A stretch of 6,345 bases of DNA from assembly GCA_044339595.1 (NCBI GenBank), contig JBIIVF010000134.1, positions 1 to 6,345 on the forward strand. Direction: 5' to 3'. Shown piece by piece: positions 1 to 6,064 of the stretch. Origin of the DNA: CAZTGZ01 sp044339595. GTDB lineage: Bacteria; Bacteroidota; Bacteroidia; NS11-12g; UBA9320. Each line of letters opens with the position of its first letter. Position 1 is the first letter of the stretch. Under the pieces are notes generated by a model, which was given only the letters and a program-made list of their open reading frames with translations, made no database searches and had not been told where the DNA came from. Position numbers and translations under genes: made by a program.

Positions 1-152
1 TGATTTAGGGATGTATTGATTTAACGATGAAATGATTTAACGATGTATTGATTAAAAATAACTTCTTTTATACAAGTGGGGAAACATAAAATACCCTCAC
101 CTTCAAGTCATCCACTCATCATTCAATCGTTCAATCATTTCATCGCTTCATC
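1..152. repeat. 8-bp-phased inverted repeat arrays downstream of ridA
   Basis: The left array (1-52) has GAT at 2, 10, 18, 26, 34, 42 and 50, exactly every 8 bp; it can also be read as three 16-bp units close to TGATTTAACGATGTAT plus a partial fourth. The right array (110-152) has ATC at 110, 118, 126, 134, 142 and 150, again every 8 bp. The two are reverse complements: 25-44 pairs with 126-145 at 19 of 20 positions, with weaker pairing on both sides. The 57-bp centre (53-109) shows no gene. The array may continue beyond the left window edge. A transcript running out of ridA would contain the whole structure, so a role in 3'-end formation or RNA stability is possible; an intergenic repeat family is equally possible. 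The pattern is read directly; any function is inference. Confidence 0.8.
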
Positions 153-201
153 CTTTCACACAAAACCTAGCTCTTAATCCGTTTATCTAGCCAGTGGCTG
201 C

Positions 202-705
202 TCAATAACTCGCCACCACCGTAATCTCCACATTCACATTTTTGGGTAGCGTTTTCACGGCAACCGCTTCGCGTGCAGGAAAATCCTTAGAAAAATAAGA
301 CGCATACACTTCATTGATGGCTGCATAATCGCCCATATCGGCCATAAAAATGGTAGTTTTAACGATGTTGCTGTAATCCAGACCTTCTGAAGCCAGCAGT
401 GCTCCCACATTTTTCATCACACGGTGTGTTTCAGTTTTGATATCCGCTGTGTCGAGGGTGCCATCCGACGGATTCAATGCGATTTGACCGGAGCAAAATA
501 ATAAATTACCTGACTTTACGGCCTGGCTATATGGACCGATGGCTGCAGGTGCGTTTGGGGTAGAAATAATCTCTTTATTCATTTCAATAGGTTTATTGGT
601 CACGGGAATGGTATTTTTGTTGGAATCAGAACCACTATCACATGCATGCAGGAGTAAAAGGAACCCCGAAACAAATACAGGAATTGACAGAGAAAATCGG
701 TTCAT
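202..705 (-). CDS. ridA: RidA family reactive-intermediate deaminase with N-terminal lipoprotein signal
   Basis: The protein has 167 residues. Residues 42-167 are a complete RidA (YjgF/YER057c/UK114) domain of the usual length, about 126 residues. RidA proteins form trimers and hydrolyse reactive enamines and imines, such as 2-aminoacrylate released by PLP enzymes, to keto acids and ammonia. Counterparts of the E. coli residues Tyr17, Ser30, Arg105 and Glu120 are present as Tyr59, Ser72 (CSGQI), Arg145 (PAREAV) and Glu160 (VEITVVA), so it should be active. Residues 1-21 form a basic start and a hydrophobic stretch ending LLHAC, a lipobox-like site with the lipidated cysteine at 22, followed by a Ser/Asp/Asn/Thr-rich linker to about 41. 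This predicts export and membrane anchoring, unlike the usual cytosolic enzyme. Met42 (codon 580-582) could instead start a standard 126-residue cytosolic RidA. The domain call is firm; the start and location are less certain. The first 64 bp overlap the divergent dehydrogenase-like gene. Confidence 0.93.
   Translation of the reverse strand: MNRFSLSIPVFVSGFLLLLHACDSGSDSNKNTIPVTNKPIEMNKEIISTPNAPAAIGPYSQAVKSGNLLFCSGQIALNPSDGTLDTADIKTETHRVMKNVGALLASEGLDYSNIVKTTIFMADMGDYAAINEVYASYFSKDFPAREAVAVKTLPKNVNVEITVVASY
612..619 (+). promoter_or_regulatory. Possible -7 promoter element for the dehydrogenase-like gene
   Basis: TATTTTTG at 612-619 matches TAnnTTTG exactly and lies 22 bp upstream of the ATG at 642. 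Transcription would start near 625, leaving a short leader. A TTT at 592-594 sits near the -33 distance, but there is no full TTG there. The element lies inside the antisense of the RidA linker codons. It supports 642 as the start of the plus-strand gene. Confidence 0.35.
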
Positions 706-1292
706 CAGCTGTGATTTCTGAACTCAAAATTACAGAAATCGGAGCGTATGACATCATTTTTGATTTATCCTTTGACCTTGACAGGATTTTTTGGGAAGAA
801 TACCTTGAATTACAAGACACCCCCATTGTTCTTGGAACGGCCGGATTGCAACTCGAAGCCTTGATACCGGAATACCCCATTTTACCCGGTGCTGAAATTA
901 TCGGCATGAATACCTTGCCCACCTTTATCAATCGAAATCTGGCTGAGGTATGCCTTCTGCACCCCGATGATCAGATGGTGTTTGAAGAAATTTTCAGCAA
1001 ATTGGGCTGGACCTGCAGTTGGGTGCAATCTCGGGTTGGGTTGGTTACTCCAAGGGTGGTTTTGATGATTATCAATGAAGCTTATTACACGGTTCAGGAA
1101 GGCACCGCAACGAAGGAAGATATTGATCTCGGTATGAAACTTGGCACCAACTATCCAAAAGGCCCGTTTGAATGGGCAGAATCTATCGGGCTCGATTATG
1201 TCTATCATTCTTTATCGGCGCTGTATGAAGATACCCGAGATGAGCGATATAAAATTTGCCCCATGCTCAAAACAGAGTTTCTCTTGAGTTAA
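642..1292 (+). CDS. Short 3-hydroxyacyl-CoA dehydrogenase family protein, probably not catalytic
   Basis: The protein has 216 residues. Residues about 131-212 match the 3-hydroxyacyl-CoA dehydrogenase C-terminal domain: GLVTPRVV, INEAYYTVQEGTAT, EDIDLGMKLGTNYPKGPFEWAE and a closing DERYKICPMLK. The first ~125 residues look like a shrunken Rossmann-type half, but the GxGxxG nucleotide-binding motif is missing; VKGTPKQ stands at that place. Aligned by eye to human short-chain HAD, Glu170 is kept as Glu102, but His158 is replaced by Asn90 and Asn208 by Pro137. It therefore may not act as an NAD-dependent beta-oxidation enzyme and may bind an acyl-CoA or a partner instead; this is inference. ATG 642 is chosen because an in-frame stop lies at 588-590, no ATG lies between, and residues 4-20 read as a strand and helix that suit the fold. 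TTG 684 or GTG 711 would shorten the overlap with ridA. No clear Shine-Dalgarno site is seen. Confidence 0.82.
   Translation: MHAGVKGTPKQIQELTEKIGSSAVISELKITEIGAYDIIFDLSFDLDRIFWEEYLELQDTPIVLGTAGLQLEALIPEYPILPGAEIIGMNTLPTFINRNLAEVCLLHPDDQMVFEEIFSKLGWTCSWVQSRVGLVTPRVVLMIINEAYYTVQEGTATKEDIDLGMKLGTNYPKGPFEWAESIGLDYVYHSLSALYEDTRDERYKICPMLKTEFLLS
725..732 (-). promoter_or_regulatory. Possible -7 promoter element for ridA
   Basis: On the minus strand this reads TAATTTTG, an exact match to the Bacteroidota -7 consensus TAnnTTTG, about 19 bp upstream of the ATG at 705. Transcription would start near 718, giving a leader of about a dozen nucleotides and favouring the long lipoprotein form. I see no convincing -33 TTG element at the expected distance, and the site lies inside the coding region of the opposite gene, so the call is tentative. 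Confidence 0.35.
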
Positions 1293-1343
1293 TATTTTAT
1301 AGTTCTCATTCTATCGCTAAAGTTTTATCGCATTCATTTTCAA

Positions 1344-1372
1344 ATTATTGCATAATTCTATTGTGCAATGAT
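1344..1372. repeat. Small inverted repeat upstream of the membrane-protein gene
   Basis: The arms 1344-1352 and 1364-1372 pair over 9 positions with one G-T wobble; the core TTGCA at 1348-1352 is matched by TGCAA at 1364-1368, with an 11-nt loop. The right arm overlaps the TTG at 1361-1363 that could serve as a -33 element. It could be an operator or a weak 3' hairpin of the preceding gene. No U-tract follows, so a standard intrinsic terminator is not supported. Confidence 0.4.
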
Positions 1373-1391
1373 GTTCATTTCTCTAATTTAG
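1361..1391 (+). promoter_or_regulatory. Possible Bacteroidota-type promoter for the four-helix membrane protein
   Basis: TTG at 1361-1363, a 20-bp spacer and TAATTTAG at 1384-1391 resemble the TTG / TAnnTTTG promoter, with one mismatch in the -7 box. The box ends 24 bp before the ATG at 1416. The rest of the 123-bp spacer (1293-1415) shows no gene. Confidence 0.35.
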
Positions 1392-1415
1392 TCTTACCAA
1401 CCAACTATTTAGATT

Positions 1416-1805
1416 ATGAACTTAAAAAAATTTATTATTGGCGGATTGGCCGGAGGGGTAGTGAACTACCTTTTAGGCTGGCTTTTTTATGGCGTCTTAT
1501 TTACAGAGCAATTCCCTTCAGATGCTGAAGAAATGAACATGCTCTTCATTTTACTGGGATGCATGACATTCGCTTTTATGTATGCCTACATTTTCGACCA
1601 ATGGGCCTCCATCGGCACCCTGAAAGGTGGCCTTGCAGCCGGTGCTATTCTAGGATTATTCCTGGGCTTATGGGGTAATTTCTTTATGAACGGCCAAACC
1701 CTCGATCCGGATTACGCAATCATGGCATTAGACGTTGCCATTACGGTGGTGATGGGTTCTTTGACCGGTGCTGCCATTGGCGTTGCCAACGGTATGCTGA
1801 AGTAA
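1416..1805 (+). CDS. Small four-helix integral membrane protein of unknown function
   Basis: The protein has 129 residues and is mostly hydrophobic. Four membrane segments can be read at about 6-29, 41-60, 70-91 and 101-125, with a basic start (MNLKK) that suggests a cytoplasmic N-terminus. Helices 1, 3 and 4 are rich in Gly and Ala (GGLAGG, GGLAAGAILG, GSLTGAAIG), which suits tight helix packing. The loop at 30-40 is acidic (EQFPSDAEE), and Asp106 lies within helix 4. It resembles small conserved hypothetical membrane proteins of Bacteroidota, but I cannot give it a function or a family name with confidence. The ATG is the natural start because it directly precedes the first helix. It has its own possible promoter, and its stop lies 17 bp from the convergent gene's stop. 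Confidence 0.85.
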   Translation: MNLKKFIIGGLAGGVVNYLLGWLFYGVLFTEQFPSDAEEMNMLFILLGCMTFAFMYAYIFDQWASIGTLKGGLAAGAILGLFLGLWGNFFMNGQTLDPDYAIMALDVAITVVMGSLTGAAIGVANGMLK

Positions 1806-1822
1806 CCCTTACGCTACGATCA

Positions 1823-2719
1823 TCAATTGTCTGGTCTGCTGTTGGCACGCCAGTCGCGTATGTTTAGATTTCGTGTGAGCAGCACTTTGCCGTCTGCGAT
1901 GAACATGATTTTATAGGCATCATCGGTATACACCTTTGAGTCAAACTCGTATTTAAAAATATGTTTACCGGGCTTTTCATGATCGTTGCGATACAATTCG
2001 CGAACAACGGTATTTCGCCGATCAAACATGGCGATGGCAATGCTTTTTTCCTGTGAAAACTTGAATTCATATTCACCCCAAATCCGTTCTTCAGTATTTA
2101 CAATAGGTGCGTAATAATTATAGCGATAGTCATTGAGTTTGTCTGCAGGAGGAAGTTTCTTGCCGGTGACCTCACAGATATATTTTCTCAATTTGTTCAT
2201 TACGGTCGTATCAGAACCATAGATGTTTTGTGGAGGCTCATTGTTGGTCAAACACCATACAGCTTGCTGTCCCTCAAACCCATATGCCTTCAGTGCATCG
2301 ATCTGTTGCGCCAGTTTCAGGTGTTTGGTATCCACAGGATCTGACAGTTTGAATATGGTTTGGGTTCCGGGACCGGACTTGTCGTGCGCCATGCACATGG
2401 CCTGCAATGCGACCTCTTTTTTGCCATTGGATTGCAAGGCAATCATTTCCGGCTTCACTACCAGCATCGGCTGTTCCATATCACTGCGCGGATTAAACCG
2501 ATACCCTACCGGAACTTTAATTTTAATTGGGACCGGTGTTGTGTTGGTTAACTTCAGCAAAACCGGACTAGAATAATGGGTGCTATTCGGATTATGAACC
2601 GCATGCATCAACACTTTTTTAGATTGAAGGGCTTGTCGAAGCTCCATTTCTTCCATAACGGATGCGGGTTTAAATGCCTGCACCACCAACAATAAAATTC
2701 CCAATGCATAGATTCTCAT
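1823..2719 (-). CDS. Secreted protein of unknown function
   Basis: The protein has 298 residues. Residues 1-19 look like a signal peptide (basic start, hydrophobic LGILLLVVQAF), with no lipobox cysteine. Residues about 30-190 contain strand-rich sequence followed by a short pattern: a PVGYRF turn at 70-75, Q-P-M at 83-85, Cys109 (AMCMAHDKSGPG) and QQAVWCLTN at 151-159. I recall similar QAVW patterns in secreted bacterial proteins of unknown role, but I cannot name the family. Residues about 212-288 (WGEYEFKFSQEK to LLTRNLNIRDW) look like an Ig-like beta-sandwich, loosely like FlgD-type Ig folds. Cysteines occur at 109, 156 and 182. The start is supported by the signal peptide and an AGGAAAG-like site 8-10 nt upstream. 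It follows bamA on the same strand after 98 bp, so read-through from that operon is possible. Confidence 0.85.
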   Translation of the reverse strand: MRIYALGILLLVVQAFKPASVMEEMELRQALQSKKVLMHAVHNPNSTHYSSPVLLKLTNTTPVPIKIKVPVGYRFNPRSDMEQPMLVVKPEMIALQSNGKKEVALQAMCMAHDKSGPGTQTIFKLSDPVDTKHLKLAQQIDALKAYGFEGQQAVWCLTNNEPPQNIYGSDTTVMNKLRKYICEVTGKKLPPADKLNDYRYNYYAPIVNTEERIWGEYEFKFSQEKSIAIAMFDRRNTVVRELYRNDHEKPGKHIFKYEFDSKVYTDDAYKIMFIADGKVLLTRNLNIRDWRANSRPDN

Positions 2720-2751
2720 AAGCCGTTCTTTCCTAGATAACGACTATGGAT

Positions 2752-2782
2752 ATTTGAAACGTATACAATGCTCGCTTCAAAT
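2752..2782 (-). repeat. 31-bp inverted repeat between bamA and the secreted-protein gene
   Basis: On the minus strand, ATTTGAAGCG (2782-2773) pairs with CGTTTCAAAT (2761-2752) over 10 positions with one G-U wobble, around an 11-nt loop. On the plus strand that position is an A-C mismatch, so the hairpin fits minus-strand RNA better. It lies 36-66 bp downstream of the bamA stop and 33 bp upstream of the next start. No run of T follows, so it is not a standard intrinsic terminator. It may be an operator, a processing site or a hairpin that reduces read-through. A TACGTTTC (2763-2756, minus strand), one mismatch from TAnnTTTG, overlaps the second arm. Confidence 0.5.
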
Positions 2783-2817
2783 CATAAATAATTGTGTTCG
2801 ATCTGATTTACAAAAAC

Positions 2818-5310
2818 TTAAAACTGCTGTCCTAAGAAGAAGTGGAATTGCCCGATATCGTTTTTATTGGGATTGTCTATTCCCCAAGCGTAATCAAACC
2901 CGAGCATACCGAACATAGGAAGGAAGAAGCGTAATCCAACTCCGGTGGCGCGTTTCACATCAAATGGATTGTATTGACGAGCATTAGACCAAGCGTTACC
3001 GGCTTCAAGGAAAGCGATTCCATAAATGGTGGCACTTGGGTTCAAAGACAGCGGGTATCTTGCTTCGAGTGAATACTTGGTAAAAATGGGTTTGGTTTGT
3101 CTTCCTGCAGGATCAGAAATGGTTCCATCGGCATATCCGCGTTGTGAGATGATATCGGTTCCATAAACTGTAAATCCAACCAAACCGGAACCTCCCACTC
3201 TGAATTGCTCAAAAGGAGAATATCCTGTTGCCTGATCGTACAATCCAATCATCCCAAAACGGAACTGAGGTGTAATCACGAATTTCTTGAACGGCTCTAG
3301 AAACCAATGGGCATCAAATTTCCATTTGTGATATTCAACCCATTTGAATCTCTCCTGCGCATCCAGTTTCGTGTAGTCTTTATTATTGAATGCACTATAG
3401 GGAGGGGTTATTTGAATATTGAGGTTGAAAATAGAACCCGAACGCGGGTAAATCGGATTGTCAACCGAATTACGAGAAAGCGAGGAAGTAAAGCTGAGGT
3501 TGTTGGCATATCCGTTTTCAAATCCTATTTCACTTCCAAAGTTGGTCCATTTATCGAGTGTATAGCGCTGGAAGGTCAAAGAATTGCTCCAGGTGAAATA
3601 ATCATCCGGCCATTGTAGCAACTTACCCAAAAGCAGGGTACCTCCGGTGGTAGCAAATTCGGCACGCGTTGGATCTTCTTTTCTTCTAAAATTCGTTTGA
3701 AGCGAATGAAACAAACTAAACGTTAAACTATTCGGCTTTTTGCCTCCCAACCAGGGTTCTGTAAATGAGAAGTTGTATCCCTGATATCCCAAACCATTCG
3801 ATTGAGCCCTGATGGACAATCTTTGTCCATCTCCACCCGGAACCGGACTCCATCCCCCTTTTTGAAACATTTTTCGGGTGGAGAAATTATTGAGCGTAAG
3901 ACCAACGGTTCCAACAAACCCGCTGAAGCCGCCCCATCCTCCGGAGGCTTCTACCTGATCGGAAGGTTTTTCCACTACTTTGTACTCAATATCTACCGTT
4001 CCTTTTTGCGGATTTGGAACCGGATTAACATCCAATTGTTCCGGATCGAAGTACCCCATTTGCGCGAGTTCCCTCATAGAACGCTGAATATCACTGCGGC
4101 TAAATTTCTGTCCCGGACGGGTACGCAAGGTGCGCATAATCACTTTATCGCTGGTTTTGTCGTTTCCGGTAACGTACACATTTTCGATGGTGGCTTGTTT
4201 GCCTTCATGAATACGGATTTCGAAGTCGATAGAATCGTTTTCGATCAACACCTCCAAAGGCATCACATTAAAAAACAGGTAGCCATCATCCATGTAAATA
4301 CTGGAAATATCATATCCGGATGGATTCATATACAGTCGGGTTTCGAGCTTCGACTGATCATAAATATCTCCGTATTTGATATTGAGTACCGTATCTAAAA
4401 AACCTGAAGAATATTTGGTATTGCCCACCCACTTGATGTTTCTGAAGTAGAACTTATTCCCTTCATAGATTTTGATCGACATGTTCACTCGATTATCTTC
4501 TACATGAATTACAGAATCACTCAGAATGCGTGCATCGCGGTAACCCATGCTTTGGTATTTAGCCAATATTTTCGGCTTGTTTTCTTCGTAGGTAGCCATT
4601 TCGAATTTTGAAGAAGCAAAAATGTTCAGCTTCTTATATTTCGGCTTTGGCTTGAGCATCTTCACAAGCTTTTTATCCGGCAGATTGGTATTGCCCGCAA
4701 GTTGATATTGGTATAGTTTTACCTTTTCTCCTTTAGCCACCTCAATGCGCAACATTTGATAGTTCGGCATTTCGGGATCATCTTGCTTGGTGATATCAAT
4801 TTTTACATTGTAAAACCCTTTTTCTTCAAAATAGGTGCGAATTTCTTTCCTGGTTTTGTTAATCAGATTCTCCGTTATGATTTGATTTTTTTGAAGGGTA
4901 ATTTCATCCCGAAGGTTTTTAGTTTCCGATTTTCCGAGTCCTTTGATGGAATATTTACTCATCCTGGGGCGCTCCACCACATGGATATTCAAGAAAATTT
5001 TAGCCCCATCGACCCCGGTGCATTTGATCTCCACATTAGAAAACATCTTCTGTTTCCAGATTTTGTGCATAGCCTGACGGATCTCATCGCCTGGTAGAGA
5101 AATCGTTTGTCCGAGCGCTAAACCGCTCATCATAGTGAGAATATTTTTGTCGAATGTCTCAGTTCCTGTAACGGTAATTCCGCCGATGGTATATTTCACA
5201 GGCGTTTCATAATTCAATTTCAATCCGCTGCAGTCTTGTATCTGTGCGAAAGAGTTCGATAACCCAATGAAAAAGGCAAAAACTAAGAATAGGATATTTT
5301 TCAAATTCAT
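2818..5310 (-). CDS. bamA: Outer-membrane protein assembly factor BamA (Omp85)
   Basis: The protein has 830 residues from this start. BamA is the core of the BAM machine that folds and inserts beta-barrel proteins into the outer membrane. Residues 1-22 are a signal peptide ending NSFA. Five POTRA domains follow at about 41-113, 118-193, 197-284, 288-370 and 374-448 (last with GQKFSRSDIQRSMRELAQMGYFDP), then a C-terminal barrel from about 452 ending in FHFFLGQQF with the terminal Phe typical of outer-membrane barrels. The conserved GGS of loop 6 is at 706-708, but the RGY that corresponds to the VRGF motif comes later, at 724-726, after an insert. An upstream ATG at 5349 would add 13 residues ahead of the signal peptide and overlap uppS by 35 bp; the start at 5310 places the signal peptide at the N-terminus and lies 4 nt after the uppS stop. 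No Shine-Dalgarno site is seen, so coupled re-initiation is likely. Confidence 0.97.
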   Translation of the reverse strand: MNLKNILFLVFAFFIGLSNSFAQIQDCSGLKLNYETPVKYTIGGITVTGTETFDKNILTMMSGLALGQTISLPGDEIRQAMHKIWKQKMFSNVEIKCTGVDGAKIFLNIHVVERPRMSKYSIKGLGKSETKNLRDEITLQKNQIITENLINKTRKEIRTYFEEKGFYNVKIDITKQDDPEMPNYQMLRIEVAKGEKVKLYQYQLAGNTNLPDKKLVKMLKPKPKYKKLNIFASSKFEMATYEENKPKILAKYQSMGYRDARILSDSVIHVEDNRVNMSIKIYEGNKFYFRNIKWVGNTKYSSGFLDTVLNIKYGDIYDQSKLETRLYMNPSGYDISSIYMDDGYLFFNVMPLEVLIENDSIDFEIRIHEGKQATIENVYVTGNDKTSDKVIMRTLRTRPGQKFSRSDIQRSMRELAQMGYFDPEQLDVNPVPNPQKGTVDIEYKVVEKPSDQVEASGGWGGFSGFVGTVGLTLNNFSTRKMFQKGGWSPVPGGDGQRLSIRAQSNGLGYQGYNFSFTEPWLGGKKPNSLTFSLFHSLQTNFRRKEDPTRAEFATTGGTLLLGKLLQWPDDYFTWSNSLTFQRYTLDKWTNFGSEIGFENGYANNLSFTSSLSRNSVDNPIYPRSGSIFNLNIQITPPYSAFNNKDYTKLDAQERFKWVEYHKWKFDAHWFLEPFKKFVITPQFRFGMIGLYDQATGYSPFEQFRVGGSGLVGFTVYGTDIISQRGYADGTISDPAGRQTKPIFTKYSLEARYPLSLNPSATIYGIAFLEAGNAWSNARQYNPFDVKRATGVGLRFFLPMFGMLGFDYAWGIDNPNKNDIGQFHFFLGQQF

Positions 5311-5314
5311 GTGG

Positions 5315-6061
5315 TTAAGGTTGGCTGATTTGTTCACTGATTTTGCCAAAACGGCGTTCGCGACCTTGGTAATCCAAAATGGCGCGGTAGAGGTCTTCTT
5401 TTTTAAAGTCGGGCCAAAGCACGTCTGTAAAATATAATTCGCTATAGGCTAGCTCCCAGAGCAAAAAATTGCTGATGCGCATTTCCCCACTGGTGCGAAT
5501 CATTAAATCAGGATGGGGATATTTGTGTGTAGTGAGCGTGTTTGAAATCAGTTCTTCATTGATATCATCCACCGACAGCTTGCCTTGTTCTATTTGTCGC
5601 GCAATTTCTCTGGTGGCATGCACCAGATCCCAACGAGAACTATAGCTTAAGGCCAATATTAAAGTCATTCTGCTATTCGAACGGGTCAATTCTATGGCTT
5701 CATCGAGCTCGCGATTACAATCAGCAGGCAACATACTCCTGTCTCCAATCACATCGAGCCTGATATCATTCTTCATCAATGTTTTAGTTTCATTTCGAAT
5801 CGTTCTCGCCAGCAATCCCATGAGATCACTCACTTCTGTTCTGGGCCTATTCCAGTTTTCTGTTGAAAATGCGTAAAGTGTGAGATATTTGATGCCTAAT
5901 TCTGCACATCCTTCACTGACTTCTTTAACAGAACGCACCCCGCCTTGATGTCCGAAAAATCGCATTTTACCCAACAATTTTGCCCATCTGCCATTGCCAT
6001 CCATAATGATAGCGATGTGCTGTGGTACGCGTTCGGGTTTGATTTTTTCTTTCAATCTCAT
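5315..6061 (-). CDS. uppS: Isoprenyl transferase (undecaprenyl diphosphate synthase)
   Basis: The protein has 248 residues, close to E. coli UppS (253). This cytosolic, membrane-associated cis-prenyltransferase adds isopentenyl diphosphate units to farnesyl diphosphate to make C55 undecaprenyl diphosphate, precursor of the lipid carrier for peptidoglycan and surface glycans. The signature motifs are all present: HIAIIMDGNGRWA with the Mg-binding Asp21, GHQGG (His38), LYAFSTENWNRP (Asn69, Arg72), and DLMIRTSGEMRISNFLLWE with Arg189, Arg195 and Ser197, then YSELYF with Glu208. These match E. coli Asp26, His43, Asn74, Arg77, Arg194, Arg200, Ser202 and Glu213 with a constant offset of five. The usual NYGGR segment reads SYSSR (139-143), a variant I associate with Bacteroidota. 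The gene sits 3 nt after the PorG/DUF6089-like gene and 4 nt before bamA, so all three are likely one operon. Confidence 0.97.
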   Translation of the reverse strand: MRLKEKIKPERVPQHIAIIMDGNGRWAKLLGKMRFFGHQGGVRSVKEVSEGCAELGIKYLTLYAFSTENWNRPRTEVSDLMGLLARTIRNETKTLMKNDIRLDVIGDRSMLPADCNRELDEAIELTRSNSRMTLILALSYSSRWDLVHATREIARQIEQGKLSVDDINEELISNTLTTHKYPHPDLMIRTSGEMRISNFLLWELAYSELYFTDVLWPDFKKEDLYRAILDYQGRERRFGKISEQISQP

Positions 6062-6064
6062 GAA

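Noticed and set aside
1..152. Possible CRISPR array
   Set aside because: The repeat units are 8 or 16 bp with no unique spacers between them, and the second array is inverted; this is not the CRISPR layout.
646..657. AGGAG at 650-654 as a Shine-Dalgarno site for a later start of the plus-strand gene
   Set aside because: No ATG, GTG or TTG in the right frame lies at a suitable distance; the nearest, TTG 684, is about 30 nt away.
882..1208. Minus-strand open frame of 108 codons inside the dehydrogenase-like gene
   Set aside because: Its translation has no recognisable domain and it is fully antisense to a gene with clear family motifs; it is a shadow frame.
1256..1528. Plus-strand open frame of 90 codons spanning the spacer and the start of the membrane-protein gene
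   Set aside because: It overlaps the ends of two better-supported genes in another frame and its sequence has no protein-like pattern.
1806..1822. Bidirectional terminator between the convergent genes
   Set aside because: Only 17 bp separate the stops, and I found no hairpin with a T-tract in or around them.
3802..4398. Plus-strand open frame of 198 codons inside bamA
   Set aside because: It lies wholly antisense to the POTRA and early barrel coding region of bamA and shows no domain pattern of its own.
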